From Mycolicibacterium komossense (GTDB lineage Bacteria; Actinomycetota; Actinomycetes; Mycobacteriales; Mycobacteriaceae), in assembly GCF_025822605.1 (NCBI RefSeq), contig NZ_JACKTY010000048.1:1-64000 (forward strand): a DNA stretch of 64,000 nt, written 5' to 3'. The position numbers and the translations under genes were made by a program. This document shows, piece by piece, positions 52,476 through 60,667 of this stretch. A model generated the notes under the pieces. The model did no database searches and was not told where the DNA came from. It worked only from the letters and a program-made list of their open reading frames with translations. Numbering within the stretch: position 1 is the stretch's first letter; every line of letters begins with the position of its first letter.

Positions 52476-54487
52476 GCGTCGGCTCCTACATCGGAGACGC
52501 TGTCGGACACGATGGCCAGCACTTGACCGGAATCGACCTGGTCACCGGTCGCCACCGCGATCGTCGCGACCACGCCGTCGGCGGGAGCCCGCACGGTGTG
52601 TTCCATCTTCATCGCTTCCAGCACGATCACCGCGGTGCCCGCCATCACCCGGTCGCCCTCGATCACCTCGATGCGCACCACCGATCCCGGCATCGGTGCC
52701 AGTAGCGAGCCGGCCTCCTGAACGGCACTCGGATCGGGGAACCGCTCGACCTCGTGCAGCGCGGTCGAGCCCAGTGCGCTGTCCACGTAATAGAGTGCAC
52801 CACTGCGCTTTACCTGATATCGGCGTCGAACGCCGTCGATCTCGGCGTCGACGTGCCCGGTGCTGGCGGAGAGCAGCCGGACCGTGGGTTGCCAGCCGTC
52901 CACCGAGACGGTCCATGCGCCGCGCTCGAAGCGGTAGCGCACCTCGACTCCGGTATCGCCAGCGGTGAACGCCACCAGCTGGGGCTGCGCGACGAGGGTC
53001 CGGAAGCCCGACGGCAGGCCGGGCAGTATGGTCGTCGCAGACCGGCGATCCGCCTGCGCGGACAGCGCTGCCACCAGTGCGTGCACGGCGGTCGGGTCAG
53101 GGCTCGCGATCATGAGCTGTGCGGGCTCATGGCGCTGCAGATAACCGGTATCGATTGCGCCCGAACGGAATTCTGGCTCGCGCAGGATCCCGATCAACAG
53201 GTCCCGGTTGGTGATCACACCGTGCACCATGGTCTCGCGCAGCGCCCGGGCGACGCGGCTGCAGGCTTCGTCGCGGGTGGCCCCATAGCCGATGACTTTG
53301 GCCAGCATCGGGTCGTAGAACGTGCTGACCACCGAGCCCGATGCAAAGCCGGCGTCGACCCGAATCCCGGGTAGCTCGGGAAATTCCAGCGTTGTCAGGG
53401 TGCCCGACACCGGGATGAAGCCCGCTGCAACATCTTCGGCGTAGAGCCGGACCTCGACGGCGTGTCCGACGGGCGACGTGTGCAGCATCTCCGGCGGCAA
53501 CGGCTCGCCCGCGGCGACCAGCAGCTGGGCGCGCACCAGATCGATGCCGGTGACCAGTTCGGTGACCGGGTGTTCCACCTGCAGTCGTGTGTTGACTTCG
53601 AGGAAATAGAAGGACCCGTCGGCGGCCATCACGAATTCGACTGTGCCCGCACCCTCGTACGCCAGCGCCTTGCCGGCGGCGACCGCTGCGCGGCCGAGTT
53701 CGTCGCGCAATGCGTCGTCGACCACGGGCGAAGGGGCTTCCTCGATGATCTTCTGGTAGCGCCGCTGGATCGAGCATTCCCGCTCGCCGAGATGGACCAG
53801 CGTGCCGTACCGGTCACCGAAGATCTGCACCTCGACGTGACGGGGCGACTCGACGAACTTCTCCAGGAACACCGTTCCGTCACCGAATGCCGAGGCAGCC
53901 TCACGCCGCGCGCTGCTGACTGCGTCGACGAGTTGGCCTTCGTCACCCACGATGCGCATGCCTCGGCCGCCGCCGCCGAACGCTGCCTTGACCAGGATGG
54001 GGAAGCCGATCTCGGTCGCGGCGGCACGTAGCGCTTCTGGATCCTCGTCGGCGTCGCTGTCGACGGTGACTCCGGGCAGCACTGGCACCCCGGCCGCCCG
54101 CATCATGTCTTTGGCCGCGATCTTCGATCCCATCGCGGTGATGGCCGCGGGACTGGGGCCGACGAAGATGATGCCGGCGTCGGCGCAGGCCTGTGCGAAA
54201 GCGGCGTTCTCGGAAAGGAATCCGTAACCGGGGTGGACGGCGTCGGCACCGGTGCGGGCAGCGGCCGCCAGGACGAGATCGATCCGCAGGTAGGTGTCCG
54301 CCGGGGCGGTGCCGGGCAGCGCGACGGCCTCGTCTGCCTGCGTCACATAAGGCGCGTCGAGATCGGCGTCGGAGTAGAGCGCGACGGTGGCGATGTCCAT
54401 CTCACGCGCAGTCCGGATGATCCGGGACGCGATCTCGCCACGGTTGGCGATGAGTAGTTTCCTGATAGTCGACTTCTTGATTGACAC
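52472..54487 (-). CDS. Acyl-CoA carboxylase alpha subunit (biotin carboxylase plus BCCP)
   Basis: A 671-residue subunit that carboxylates biotin with ATP and bicarbonate. It has biotin carboxylase N- and ATP-grasp domains (about 8-450: KLLIANRGEIASRI, the Gly-rich KAAFGGGGRGMRIV, the catalytic FLEVNTRLQVEHPVTE), a BT-type middle domain and a C-terminal BCCP domain with biotinyl Lys627 in EAMKMEH. The GTG at 54487 is chosen: it lies 7 nt after the beta-subunit stop with GAGGG upstream, and it gives the family N-terminus. It pairs with the beta subunit encoded next to it. The 3-methylcrotonyl, geranyl or related acyl substrate is undetermined. Confidence 0.92.
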   Translation of the reverse strand: MSIKKSTIRKLLIANRGEIASRIIRTAREMDIATVALYSDADLDAPYVTQADEAVALPGTAPADTYLRIDLVLAAAARTGADAVHPGYGFLSENAAFAQACADAGIIFVGPSPAAITAMGSKIAAKDMMRAAGVPVLPGVTVDSDADEDPEALRAAATEIGFPILVKAAFGGGGRGMRIVGDEGQLVDAVSSARREAASAFGDGTVFLEKFVESPRHVEVQIFGDRYGTLVHLGERECSIQRRYQKIIEEAPSPVVDDALRDELGRAAVAAGKALAYEGAGTVEFVMAADGSFYFLEVNTRLQVEHPVTELVTGIDLVRAQLLVAAGEPLPPEMLHTSPVGHAVEVRLYAEDVAAGFIPVSGTLTTLEFPELPGIRVDAGFASGSVVSTFYDPMLAKVIGYGATRDEACSRVARALRETMVHGVITNRDLLIGILREPEFRSGAIDTGYLQRHEPAQLMIASPDPTAVHALVAALSAQADRRSATTILPGLPSGFRTLVAQPQLVAFTAGDTGVEVRYRFERGAWTVSVDGWQPTVRLLSASTGHVDAEIDGVRRRYQVKRSGALYYVDSALGSTALHEVERFPDPSAVQEAGSLLAPMPGSVVRIEVIEGDRVMAGTAVIVLEAMKMEHTVRAPADGVVATIAVATGDQVDSGQVLAIVSDSVSDVGADA

Positions 54488-54494
54488 GATGCCC

Positions 54495-56093
54495 TCACAT
54501 CCTGAATACGCCGAAACCGCGGCGGCCGGAGACAACGTTGGAATGTGCTGCGGACAAGGCCATCCCGAGCACCGAGCGGGTGTCGCGCGGGTCGATGACG
54601 CCGTCGTCGTAGGTCTTTCCCGAGATGAAGAAGGGATGAGACTCGCGTTCGATCTGTGCCTCGATCTCGGCGGTGCGCTTGGCGTCGGCTTCGACGTCGA
54701 ATTCACGACCGGCTGACTCTGCGGCCGCCTTCCCGACGATCGACATCACCCCGGCCAACTGTGCGGCACCCATCACCGCGAGCTTGGCGTTGACCCAGGT
54801 GAACACGAATCGGGGGTCGTACGCCCGTCCGGACATGCCGTAGTTGCCCGCGCCGAACGAACCACCCATGTTGACGGTGATGTGGGGGACGGTGCTGTTG
54901 GTGACGGCGTTGATCATCTTCGCGCCGTCCTTGATGATGCCGCCCTGCTCGTATTCGGCGCCCACCATGAACCCGGTGACATTCTGCAGGAAGATCAGCG
55001 GGATATCGGTCTGGTTGGCCAGCAGGATGAATTCCGTTGCCTTCTTGGACTCTTCGGAGAACAGGACGCCGCGGGTGTTGGCGAGAATGCCGACCGGGAA
55101 GCCGTGCACAGACGCCCACCCGGTGGCCAGGCTGGTACCCCACCGGGGCTTGTACTCGGAGAACCGGGACCCGTCGACCACTCTGGCGATGACCTCCCGC
55201 GGATCGAACGGCACCCTTGAGTCGCCGGACGCGATTCCCAGGAGCTCCTCTGCGTCGAAAAGCGGATCGTCGGCGGGCTGGGTCGGCCCGGGGCCGAGCT
55301 TGCGGAAGTTGAGGTGAGCGACGATATCGCGGCCGATGCGGATGGCATCGACTTCGTCGATGGCGAAGTAGTCGCCGAGGCCCGAGACGCGGGTGTGCAT
55401 ATCGGCCCCGCCGAGCGACTCGTCATCGGACTCTTCGCCGGTGGCCATCTTGACCAGCGGCGGCCCGCCGAGGAACACCTTGGCGGCTTTGTCGACCAGG
55501 ACGGCGTAGTCGCACATGCCGGGCACATAGGCGCCACCCGCGGTGGAGTTGCCGAAGACCAGGGAGATGGTGGGGATGCCGATCGAGGACAGCGCGGTGA
55601 GCTTCTGAAAGATGCGCCCGGCGTCGACGAACAAGTCGGACTGCGTGGGCAGGTCGGCGCCGCCGGACTCCACGAGGTAAACCACCGGGAGTCGATTGAC
55701 AGTGGCGATATCCAACGCGCGCAGGTTCTTTCGCAGCGTGTAGGGGTTCATCGTGCCACCGCGGACGGTCGGGTCGTGAGCGATGATCATGCATTCGGTA
55801 CCGCTGATCACCCCTACGCCGGTGACGATGGCCGCGCCGACGTTGAACTCGGTGCCCCAGGCCGCCAGAGCCGAGAGCTCCATAAAGGGGGCGTCCCGGT
55901 CCACCAGCAGCTCGATGCGTTCACGGGCCAGCAGCCTGCCGCGGTCGTGGTGGCGCTTGACGTAGCGTTCGCCGCCGCCCGCGGCGACGATTTCGAGCTG
56001 TTCGTTCAACGCCGCGACAGCCGCGGATTGAACCTCCCGGTTGTGCAGGTAGGCCGCGGAGGCGGTGTCAACGTCCGACGTGAGGATGGGCAT
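54495..56093 (-). CDS. Acyl-CoA carboxylase beta subunit (carboxyltransferase)
   Basis: A 532-residue carboxyltransferase with tandem crotonase-like halves. The N-terminal half has RGRLLARERIELLVD, VGVISGTECMIIAHD and the oxyanion segments around GNSTAGGAYVPGM. The C-terminal half has FLQNVTGFMVG and NMGGSFGAGNYGMSGRAYDPRF. The GGxY and MxGRxYDPRF forms are like methylcrotonyl- and geranyl-CoA carboxylases (LiuB, AtuC) rather than propionyl-CoA carboxylases. First gene of the beta-alpha-hydratase-TIGR03084-AtuA operon. The ATG has AGGGAAG upstream, and a 23-bp element shared with the nitronate monooxygenase gene lies 38 bp further up. Confidence 0.92.
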   Translation of the reverse strand: MPILTSDVDTASAAYLHNREVQSAAVAALNEQLEIVAAGGGERYVKRHHDRGRLLARERIELLVDRDAPFMELSALAAWGTEFNVGAAIVTGVGVISGTECMIIAHDPTVRGGTMNPYTLRKNLRALDIATVNRLPVVYLVESGGADLPTQSDLFVDAGRIFQKLTALSSIGIPTISLVFGNSTAGGAYVPGMCDYAVLVDKAAKVFLGGPPLVKMATGEESDDESLGGADMHTRVSGLGDYFAIDEVDAIRIGRDIVAHLNFRKLGPGPTQPADDPLFDAEELLGIASGDSRVPFDPREVIARVVDGSRFSEYKPRWGTSLATGWASVHGFPVGILANTRGVLFSEESKKATEFILLANQTDIPLIFLQNVTGFMVGAEYEQGGIIKDGAKMINAVTNSTVPHITVNMGGSFGAGNYGMSGRAYDPRFVFTWVNAKLAVMGAAQLAGVMSIVGKAAAESAGREFDVEADAKRTAEIEAQIERESHPFFISGKTYDDGVIDPRDTRSVLGMALSAAHSNVVSGRRGFGVFRM

Positions 56094-56130
56094 CGTCTTC
56101 CCTGGAATCGGTGGTGATGGCGGTCAGATG

Positions 56131-56153
56131 GATAGTGAATACAGAAACGCTAA
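56131..56153 (-). promoter_or_regulatory. Shared 23-bp promoter element, copy 1 (carboxylase operon)
   Basis: On the minus strand this reads TTAGCGTTTCTG then TATTCACTATC. It matches the element at 57199-57221 at 17 of 23 positions, including TTAG at one end and ATTCACTA near the other. It starts 38 bp upstream of the carboxyltransferase ATG. It may be an operator, or an operator overlapping a CACTAT -10 box. Confidence 0.55.
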
Positions 56154-56258
56154 ATGGGTGGGTCCTGGTTCGGCGTGGAAGTCCGAGGAACATCTCTATC
56201 TGGTGAGATGAAGGGTCCGTACGGAGTAGGGCGGTGTGGCTTCTCGGCCACAAGCTGG

Positions 56259-57164
56259 TCACCGGTAACTATTTCGCGCTTGTCGATACTCGGCAGTCAG
56301 CGTCGCCACCAACTCGTCGACCTTGAGCACGGAGTGGACCCCGGACACGCTGTGGCCCGCGCTCCAGGCGTCCTGGTTGGCGAGCAGCCGGTCCTGGGCG
56401 AAGCCGGTCCGTGCCGGCGAGTCCGTTGCGGTTCGGTCCAGCCAGGCGGCCAGCAGACTGGCGGGGATCCCGCCCAGATCCGACGAAAGTCGGATGTCGT
56501 CGAGGGTGGCCTCGACAAGTGCGCTGCGGTAGTCGTCGTCGGCGGCGCTTTCATAGGTGGCGATGAAGCGGGTGCCGAGGTAGGCCAGGTCCGCGCCGAG
56601 GACTTCGGCGGCGAAGATGGACCGACCGTCGCTGATACCCCCGGCGAGCACCACTGGCCCGTCGAATCGTTCCCGGATCGCACGCACGAAGGCGAACGGA
56701 TTCGCCCAGCCGGTCTGGCCACCCGCGCCGGCGGTGAGCAGCACCAGGCCGTCGGCGCCGGCGTCGAGCGCATGCCAGGCGTGTCCGAGGCTTGCCACGT
56801 CTGCGTAGACCGCTGCACCCGCGCTGTGCAGTGGCTCGATCACCGGTGCAGGCGATCCGACGCTGGCGATGACCAGCTCGACGCCGTGGCGCAGCAGGCA
56901 ATCCAGATCGGCATCCCGCCGGGTGTTGCTGCGATGCACCACCAGGTTCGGCGCGACGGGAGCGTCGGTGGCGTCGACCTCGTCGGCGATTCGACGCAAC
57001 CAGTCGTCGAGCGCGCCGGTGCTGGTCGCGTTGTGAGTGGGAAATGAACCGATGACCCCGCTCCGGCAGGTCGCGATCACCAGATCCGGGCCTGACACCC
57101 CCGTCATGGGTGCGGCGATGGCCGGAATCGTCAGCCGATCAGACCAGGGGGTGGTGGGGGGCAC
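56259..57164 (-). CDS. Nitronate monooxygenase family flavoprotein
   Basis: A 301-residue FMN-dependent TIM barrel of the 2-nitropropane dioxygenase family. It has the N-terminal IPAIAAPMTGVSGPDLV, the central LLTAGAGGQTGWANP with the phosphate-binding loop, and PVVLAGGISDGRSI followed by LGTRFIATYES. The GTG at 57164 is chosen because GAGGT lies 7 nt upstream; the frame to 57212 lacks such a site. It precedes the carboxylase operon on the same strand by 165 bp and shares its promoter element. True nitronate activity is not certain; many members act on other substrates. Confidence 0.87.
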   Translation of the reverse strand: MPPTTPWSDRLTIPAIAAPMTGVSGPDLVIATCRSGVIGSFPTHNATSTGALDDWLRRIADEVDATDAPVAPNLVVHRSNTRRDADLDCLLRHGVELVIASVGSPAPVIEPLHSAGAAVYADVASLGHAWHALDAGADGLVLLTAGAGGQTGWANPFAFVRAIRERFDGPVVLAGGISDGRSIFAAEVLGADLAYLGTRFIATYESAADDDYRSALVEATLDDIRLSSDLGGIPASLLAAWLDRTATDSPARTGFAQDRLLANQDAWSAGHSVSGVHSVLKVDELVATLTAEYRQARNSYR

Positions 57165-57198
57165 GGTGTCACCTCGGGGTTGCAGCTGCGGCACGCTA

Positions 57199-57221
57199 GT
57201 TAGTGAATCCACAATAACTAA
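57199..57221 (-). promoter_or_regulatory. Shared 23-bp promoter element, copy 2 (nitronate monooxygenase)
   Basis: On the minus strand this reads TTAGTTATTGTG then GATTCACTAAC. Its ends form an inverted repeat TTAGT/ACTAA with a 12-bp centre. It lies 35 bp upstream of the GTG at 57164, nearly the same distance as copy 1 from its gene. Confidence 0.55.
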
Positions 57222-57297
57222 TGCCCGCAGCGATATGTCAACTCGAGGGCATGCTCACAGCGCCATCTCCCGATGTGAACGCGATCTGCCGGGTCGT

Positions 57298-57320
57298 TTG
57301 ACAAAGTGATACACGTCACC
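57298..57320 (+). promoter_or_regulatory. TTGACA -35 box with a CRP-like GTGA-N6-TCAC site
   Basis: A consensus TTGACA (57298-57303) is followed by GTGA TACACG TCAC (57306-57319), the half-site spacing of mycobacterial CRP (Rv3676) targets. A -10 candidate, TGATGT, is at 57323-57328 with a 19-nt spacer. A site between -35 and -10 would suggest repression. Confidence 0.45.
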
Positions 57321-58418
57321 AATGATGTGGCCACTAGTAAATCCTGGCCCGCATCGGGCTGTCGGTCCGAAGGAGCGTCCGCCATCAGCACCGGTCTCTC
57401 ACCCCTGGCGTCGGCAACGCTGGATTTCACCGAGTTGGCCGACCGGTTTGCGGATATGAGTGCGGCCACGTCGGCATCGGCGCAGCGGGACAGCGATCGG
57501 GTCGAGGGAGCGCTGTCCGCTGTGCTGGAGGCGTTGGCCCGGATCCGGCAGGAGACCGTTCCCGCCACGGTGCTGGAGCTCGCTCCGCGGGAATTGTGTG
57601 CAACGCGGGTGTTCGGCCGAGTGATGTTGTCGGGCATCCGGGGTTCCACCTGGTTGCCGAAGGCCATGTACGCCGGCGATCCGGACGGTCGGGTCACGCT
57701 CGAGATCGACGGCGTCGTCGAGGAACTCGAGATCCCGCTGGCCTCGCCGTTGGTCGAGGCCGAAGTCGTGCGACGCCGGCTGCCCGCTCTTGTTCAGGAC
57801 GCACAGCACGAACCCCGGACGTGTGTGGCGTTGGTGCAGCGCACCGGCACCCAGGATTATGTGGTTGCTCCGGTCGTCGTGGGGACGTCGGTGGTTGCGC
57901 TGTTGCACGCAGACTCCGTGTCCGGTGCCCGGCCGCTGCGTGATGTGGACCGGGATCTGCTGCGCATGTTTGCCGACGGGGTCGGCTTGATCTACGAACG
58001 AGCCGGCCTCGCTGAACGCGCCGACGAACAACGCCGGCAGGTGATCGAGGTGTGCGCCGCCGCGACGGCCTCGTCGGCGGCGATCGACACCAGCCCCCAA
58101 CTGCAGCAGGTGGTTTCGGTGGTCAGGGTCACGCCGCCACGCCAGCTCGGGTTGTCGAACCGTGACCGGACCCAGGAATCTCGGGAAACCCGCGAGTCCA
58201 GTCGCCTGTCCAGGCTCACCGCACGGGAACGCGAAGTGCTGGCGTTACTGGCCAGTGGCGCCACGAACGCTCAATTGGCAGATCGGCTGACGGTCGCCGA
58301 GAGCACGGTCAAATCTCACGTCAAACACATTCTGCACAAGCTGGCCGCGGGTAACCGGGCCGCGGCAATCGCCTGCTACCTGCGCGAGACCCGAGTCGAC
58401 GAACGGCGGGCACGATGA
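57306..58418 (+). CDS. LuxR-type transcriptional regulator with GAF-like domain (first of a pair)
   Basis: A regulator of up to 370 residues. The middle (about 70-240) looks like a GAF sensor domain (VVAPVVVGTSVVALLHADS ... RDLLRMFADGVGLIYERAGL). The C-terminal 65 residues are a LuxR helix-turn-helix (LTAREREVLALLASGATNAQLADRL ... STVKSHVKHIL). The start is unclear. GTG 57306 lies inside a likely promoter, GTG 57327 has no ribosome-binding site, and an in-frame ATC at 57384 has AAGGAG 8 nt upstream. The stop overlaps the next LuxR gene as ATGA. It faces the nitronate monooxygenase and AtuA operon and probably controls the region. Confidence 0.85.
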   Translation: MIHVTNDVATSKSWPASGCRSEGASAISTGLSPLASATLDFTELADRFADMSAATSASAQRDSDRVEGALSAVLEALARIRQETVPATVLELAPRELCATRVFGRVMLSGIRGSTWLPKAMYAGDPDGRVTLEIDGVVEELEIPLASPLVEAEVVRRRLPALVQDAQHEPRTCVALVQRTGTQDYVVAPVVVGTSVVALLHADSVSGARPLRDVDRDLLRMFADGVGLIYERAGLAERADEQRRQVIEVCAAATASSAAIDTSPQLQQVVSVVRVTPPRQLGLSNRDRTQESRETRESSRLSRLTAREREVLALLASGATNAQLADRLTVAESTVKSHVKHILHKLAAGNRAAAIACYLRETRVDERRAR

Positions 58419-59608
58419 GCGTTTCGATGGCCAGTGACACCACCAAGGCGCCTGGCGCTGCCCGCACCAGATCCGAATGGTGGACGCGGGAAATCGCTTT
58501 GGTGGAACGCCTCAAGACGTTGCGGGAAAGAACCGGCGCAACGCTCGGTGACGGTTCCGTCCTGCCCGTCGTCGACTGGGATGTGCCGTGGCGGTCAGCC
58601 GAGGTGATCTCCGTGCTGACACATTCCTGCATCGACCGGTTGCGCCGGACGAAGGGCGCCGATATCGCTGCTGCCCAAGCACTGTGCGATTTGATCCTCG
58701 ACCTGCAGCAGGCCGCCATGGACTGGTATCTACACGAGACCTCGATGCGGGGGCAGCGGCTTGCCGACTGTGCTGCTGGTCTGGGCCGGCTGAGGTGCAT
58801 GCCCAACGCGACCGCCCTGATGGAAAGTGCGTGCGAAGAACTGGTGCAGCGCTGTGGTTTCCACCGCGCGGTGCTCTCGCGGGTGGAAAGCGCCGGCTGG
58901 AAGCCGTTGATCATGGAGAATCCGACCAACGATTCGAATCCGTGGTTCAGCGACTGGGTGGGTCAGCTGGTTCCGCTGATGGACTCTGCGCCCGAGGCGG
59001 AGATGCTCTCGCGCCGGCGTCCAGTGCTGGTATTCGACACCGCCAGCGCTCCTGTGTACCGACCCCTGATCATCAACGCGGGTCACTCCCGCTCGTATGT
59101 GCTCGCCCCCCTGGTGCATGGCAGCGACGTGATCGGCTTTCTGCACTCCGACCATCACCCACTACCTCGACGGGTCGATGAGACCGATCGAGATGTGTTG
59201 TGGGCCTTTGCCGACGGCTTCAGTCATATCTACGAGCGCACGATCCTGCTGGAACGACTCAGGGCTCACCGCGACAGTGTGCGCGACCTGTTCTTTGGTG
59301 CGATCGACCGGATCGACGACCTGTGTGAATCGGAGATGGCGTCGCTGCGCCGCGCCGGCGGGGACAGCGACGACCGATCTGGCCCGCCCGGTGCGACCGG
59401 GCCCGGTGGCGGACGCAGGGGCGCCGTCGGCCTGACCGAGCGTGAGGTAGAGGTGTTCGACCTGATGGTTACCGGCGCCAGTAATCAGGCGATCGCCGAC
59501 GAGCTGGTGATCACCGAAGGCACGGTGAAATCCCATGTCAAACACATTCTTCGGAAGTACGGGGCGGTCAACCGCGCGCAGGCGATCGCCTGGGCGCTGC
59601 GGGATTGA
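58415..59608 (+). CDS. LuxR-type transcriptional regulator with GAF-like domain (second of a pair)
   Basis: A 397-residue paralogue of the preceding gene with the same layout: helical N-terminus (about 1-120), GAF-like domain (about 125-290, VLAPLVHGSDVIGFLHSDH ... DVLWAFADGFSHIYERTILL), a Gly-rich linker and a LuxR HTH (LTEREVEVFDLMVTGASNQAIADEL ... GTVKSHVKHILRKYGA). Tandem, translationally coupled copies suggest hetero-oligomer formation or response to two ligands (inference). Its 3' end converges on the flavin reductase gene with a 1-bp gap. Confidence 0.87.
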   Translation: MSVSMASDTTKAPGAARTRSEWWTREIALVERLKTLRERTGATLGDGSVLPVVDWDVPWRSAEVISVLTHSCIDRLRRTKGADIAAAQALCDLILDLQQAAMDWYLHETSMRGQRLADCAAGLGRLRCMPNATALMESACEELVQRCGFHRAVLSRVESAGWKPLIMENPTNDSNPWFSDWVGQLVPLMDSAPEAEMLSRRRPVLVFDTASAPVYRPLIINAGHSRSYVLAPLVHGSDVIGFLHSDHHPLPRRVDETDRDVLWAFADGFSHIYERTILLERLRAHRDSVRDLFFGAIDRIDDLCESEMASLRRAGGDSDDRSGPPGATGPGGGRRGAVGLTEREVEVFDLMVTGASNQAIADELVITEGTVKSHVKHILRKYGAVNRAQAIAWALRD

Positions 59609-59609
59609 G

Positions 59610-60107
59610 CTACCCGGCACCCGCCGCCGCTGTGCCCAGATAGTTCCCGTCGTGGTAGAGCAGTGCGCTCGGGGTTGCCGCGTCGTCGACATGAATCCTG
59701 GTGACCGCACCGATCACCAGGGTCGAGTCGCCCGCGGCGATCAGCTGATCCGGCGTGATGCGTAACCAGGTCGGCGTGCCGTGTAGCAGTGGCTCGCCGG
59801 TTTCGATTGTGGTCCAGAGAGATTCGTCGGCGAACCGGTGCTCGGCGCTGCGGGAGAAGCGGCGTGCCACCTCCAATTGATGCTCGCCGAGTAGGTGCAC
59901 GAGCAGCGAGTCGGCCGACCCTAGGGCGGCAATACTGGAGGATGTGTGGGTGATGTTGAACGACACCAGCGGCGGGTCGAGTGACAGTGACGCGAACGAT
60001 GTCGCCGTGAACCCGACCGGACCCGGCGGCGACATCAGGGTGATCACGGCGACGCCGGCGGGGTGGCGTCGCAGTGCAGCGCGATAGGTGTCGGCAGTGA
60101 CCGTCAT
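59610..60107 (-). CDS. Flavin reductase family protein
   Basis: A 165-residue split-barrel FMN-binding protein of the HpaC type, which supplies reduced flavin to a partner monooxygenase. It has [11 protein letters not shown]-like [12 protein letters not shown], the flavin-binding [20 protein letters not shown], the [13 protein letters not shown] loop and the C-terminal [13 protein letters not shown]. The start overlaps the upstream stop as ATGA. Its neighbour encodes an LLM-like fragment, so the true monooxygenase partner may be outside the window. Confidence 0.88.
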   Translation of the reverse strand: MTVTADTYRAALRRHPAGVAVITLMSPPGPVGFTATSFASLSLDPPLVSFNITHTSSSIAALGSADSLLVHLLGEHQLEVARRFSRSAEHRFADESLWTTIETGEPLLHGTPTWLRITPDQLIAAGDSTLVIGAVTRIHVDDAATPSALLYHDGNYLGTAAAGAG

Positions 60108-60559
60108 GCCGGGCGGGGCTCACGGGTCAGCGACGAGATCGGGCCCATCGTCGAAAGTTCGGGTAGTACCTCGTCGAAGATGAGGACGCGGGCAGCGTCG
60201 GTGACCGGCAGCAGCACAGCTCCGTCGGCGATGGCGAGGGCGTGGATATCGGCGATCAGACCGGCCAGACCGGCAGGCGTTCCGACGTAGAGCAGCGTGT
60301 CCCCGCGGTCCCACCCGGCCTGGGCCAGGGCCGAGCGGGCGGACTGCGCGTCGCGGGCGATCATCGCCTCGATATCGACCACCACGACCGCGTCCGGGTG
60401 ATCCGCACGAACGGCGGCGGCTCGCTGGGTAACGCCGCGCAGGTCTGTCGCGCGGATCCGAATCGCACCGTTGGGGGCATGGTCGACACCAATGCGCAGT
60501 GGCCCGCTCGGTGAGATATCGAAGTTCGGCATGCTGCCCCTCGGGAACGTGGTCGTCAT
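60104..60559 (-). CDS. Short protein resembling the C-terminal part of LLM flavin monooxygenases
   Basis: A 151-residue protein. Its C-terminal half ([28 protein letters not shown] ... VLPELSTMG) follows the end of NtaA/SnaA-type luciferase-like monooxygenases, where a GTPE..A..L stretch precedes DGF.L.P and VPEL. The N-terminal barrel strands and flavin site are missing, so it cannot be a complete enzyme. It may be a non-catalytic partner of the flavin reductase it is coupled to, or a remnant kept as an independent gene. ATG 60559 starts [13 protein letters not shown]; the longer frame to 60634 crosses the hairpin region. Assignment is tentative. Confidence 0.6.
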   Translation of the reverse strand: MTTTFPRGSMPNFDISPSGPLRIGVDHAPNGAIRIRATDLRGVTQRAAAVRADHPDAVVVVDIEAMIARDAQSARSALAQAGWDRGDTLLYVGTPAGLAGLIADIHALAIADGAVLLPVTDAARVLIFDEVLPELSTMGPISSLTREPRPA

Positions 60560-60600
60560 TCGGTGTGACTCCCCAATGCTTGGCGTAACAAAATGTGTGG

Positions 60601-60641
60601 TCCCCGCATGCCCGCATCGGACGGGTTTGGGCATGCGGGGA
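60601..60641. terminator. 13-bp perfect inverted repeat
   Basis: TCCCCGCATGCCC (60601-60613) pairs perfectly with GGGCATGCGGGGA (60629-60641) around a 15-nt loop, between the aldehyde dehydrogenase stop and the next gene on the minus strand. A TTTTG stretch comes about 9 nt later on the minus strand. It is probably a terminator or RNA-stabilising hairpin at the end of the ligase-dehydrogenase unit. Confidence 0.55.
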
Positions 60642-60667
60642 GGTCTTCGCAGGTCAGTCGCACTTCC

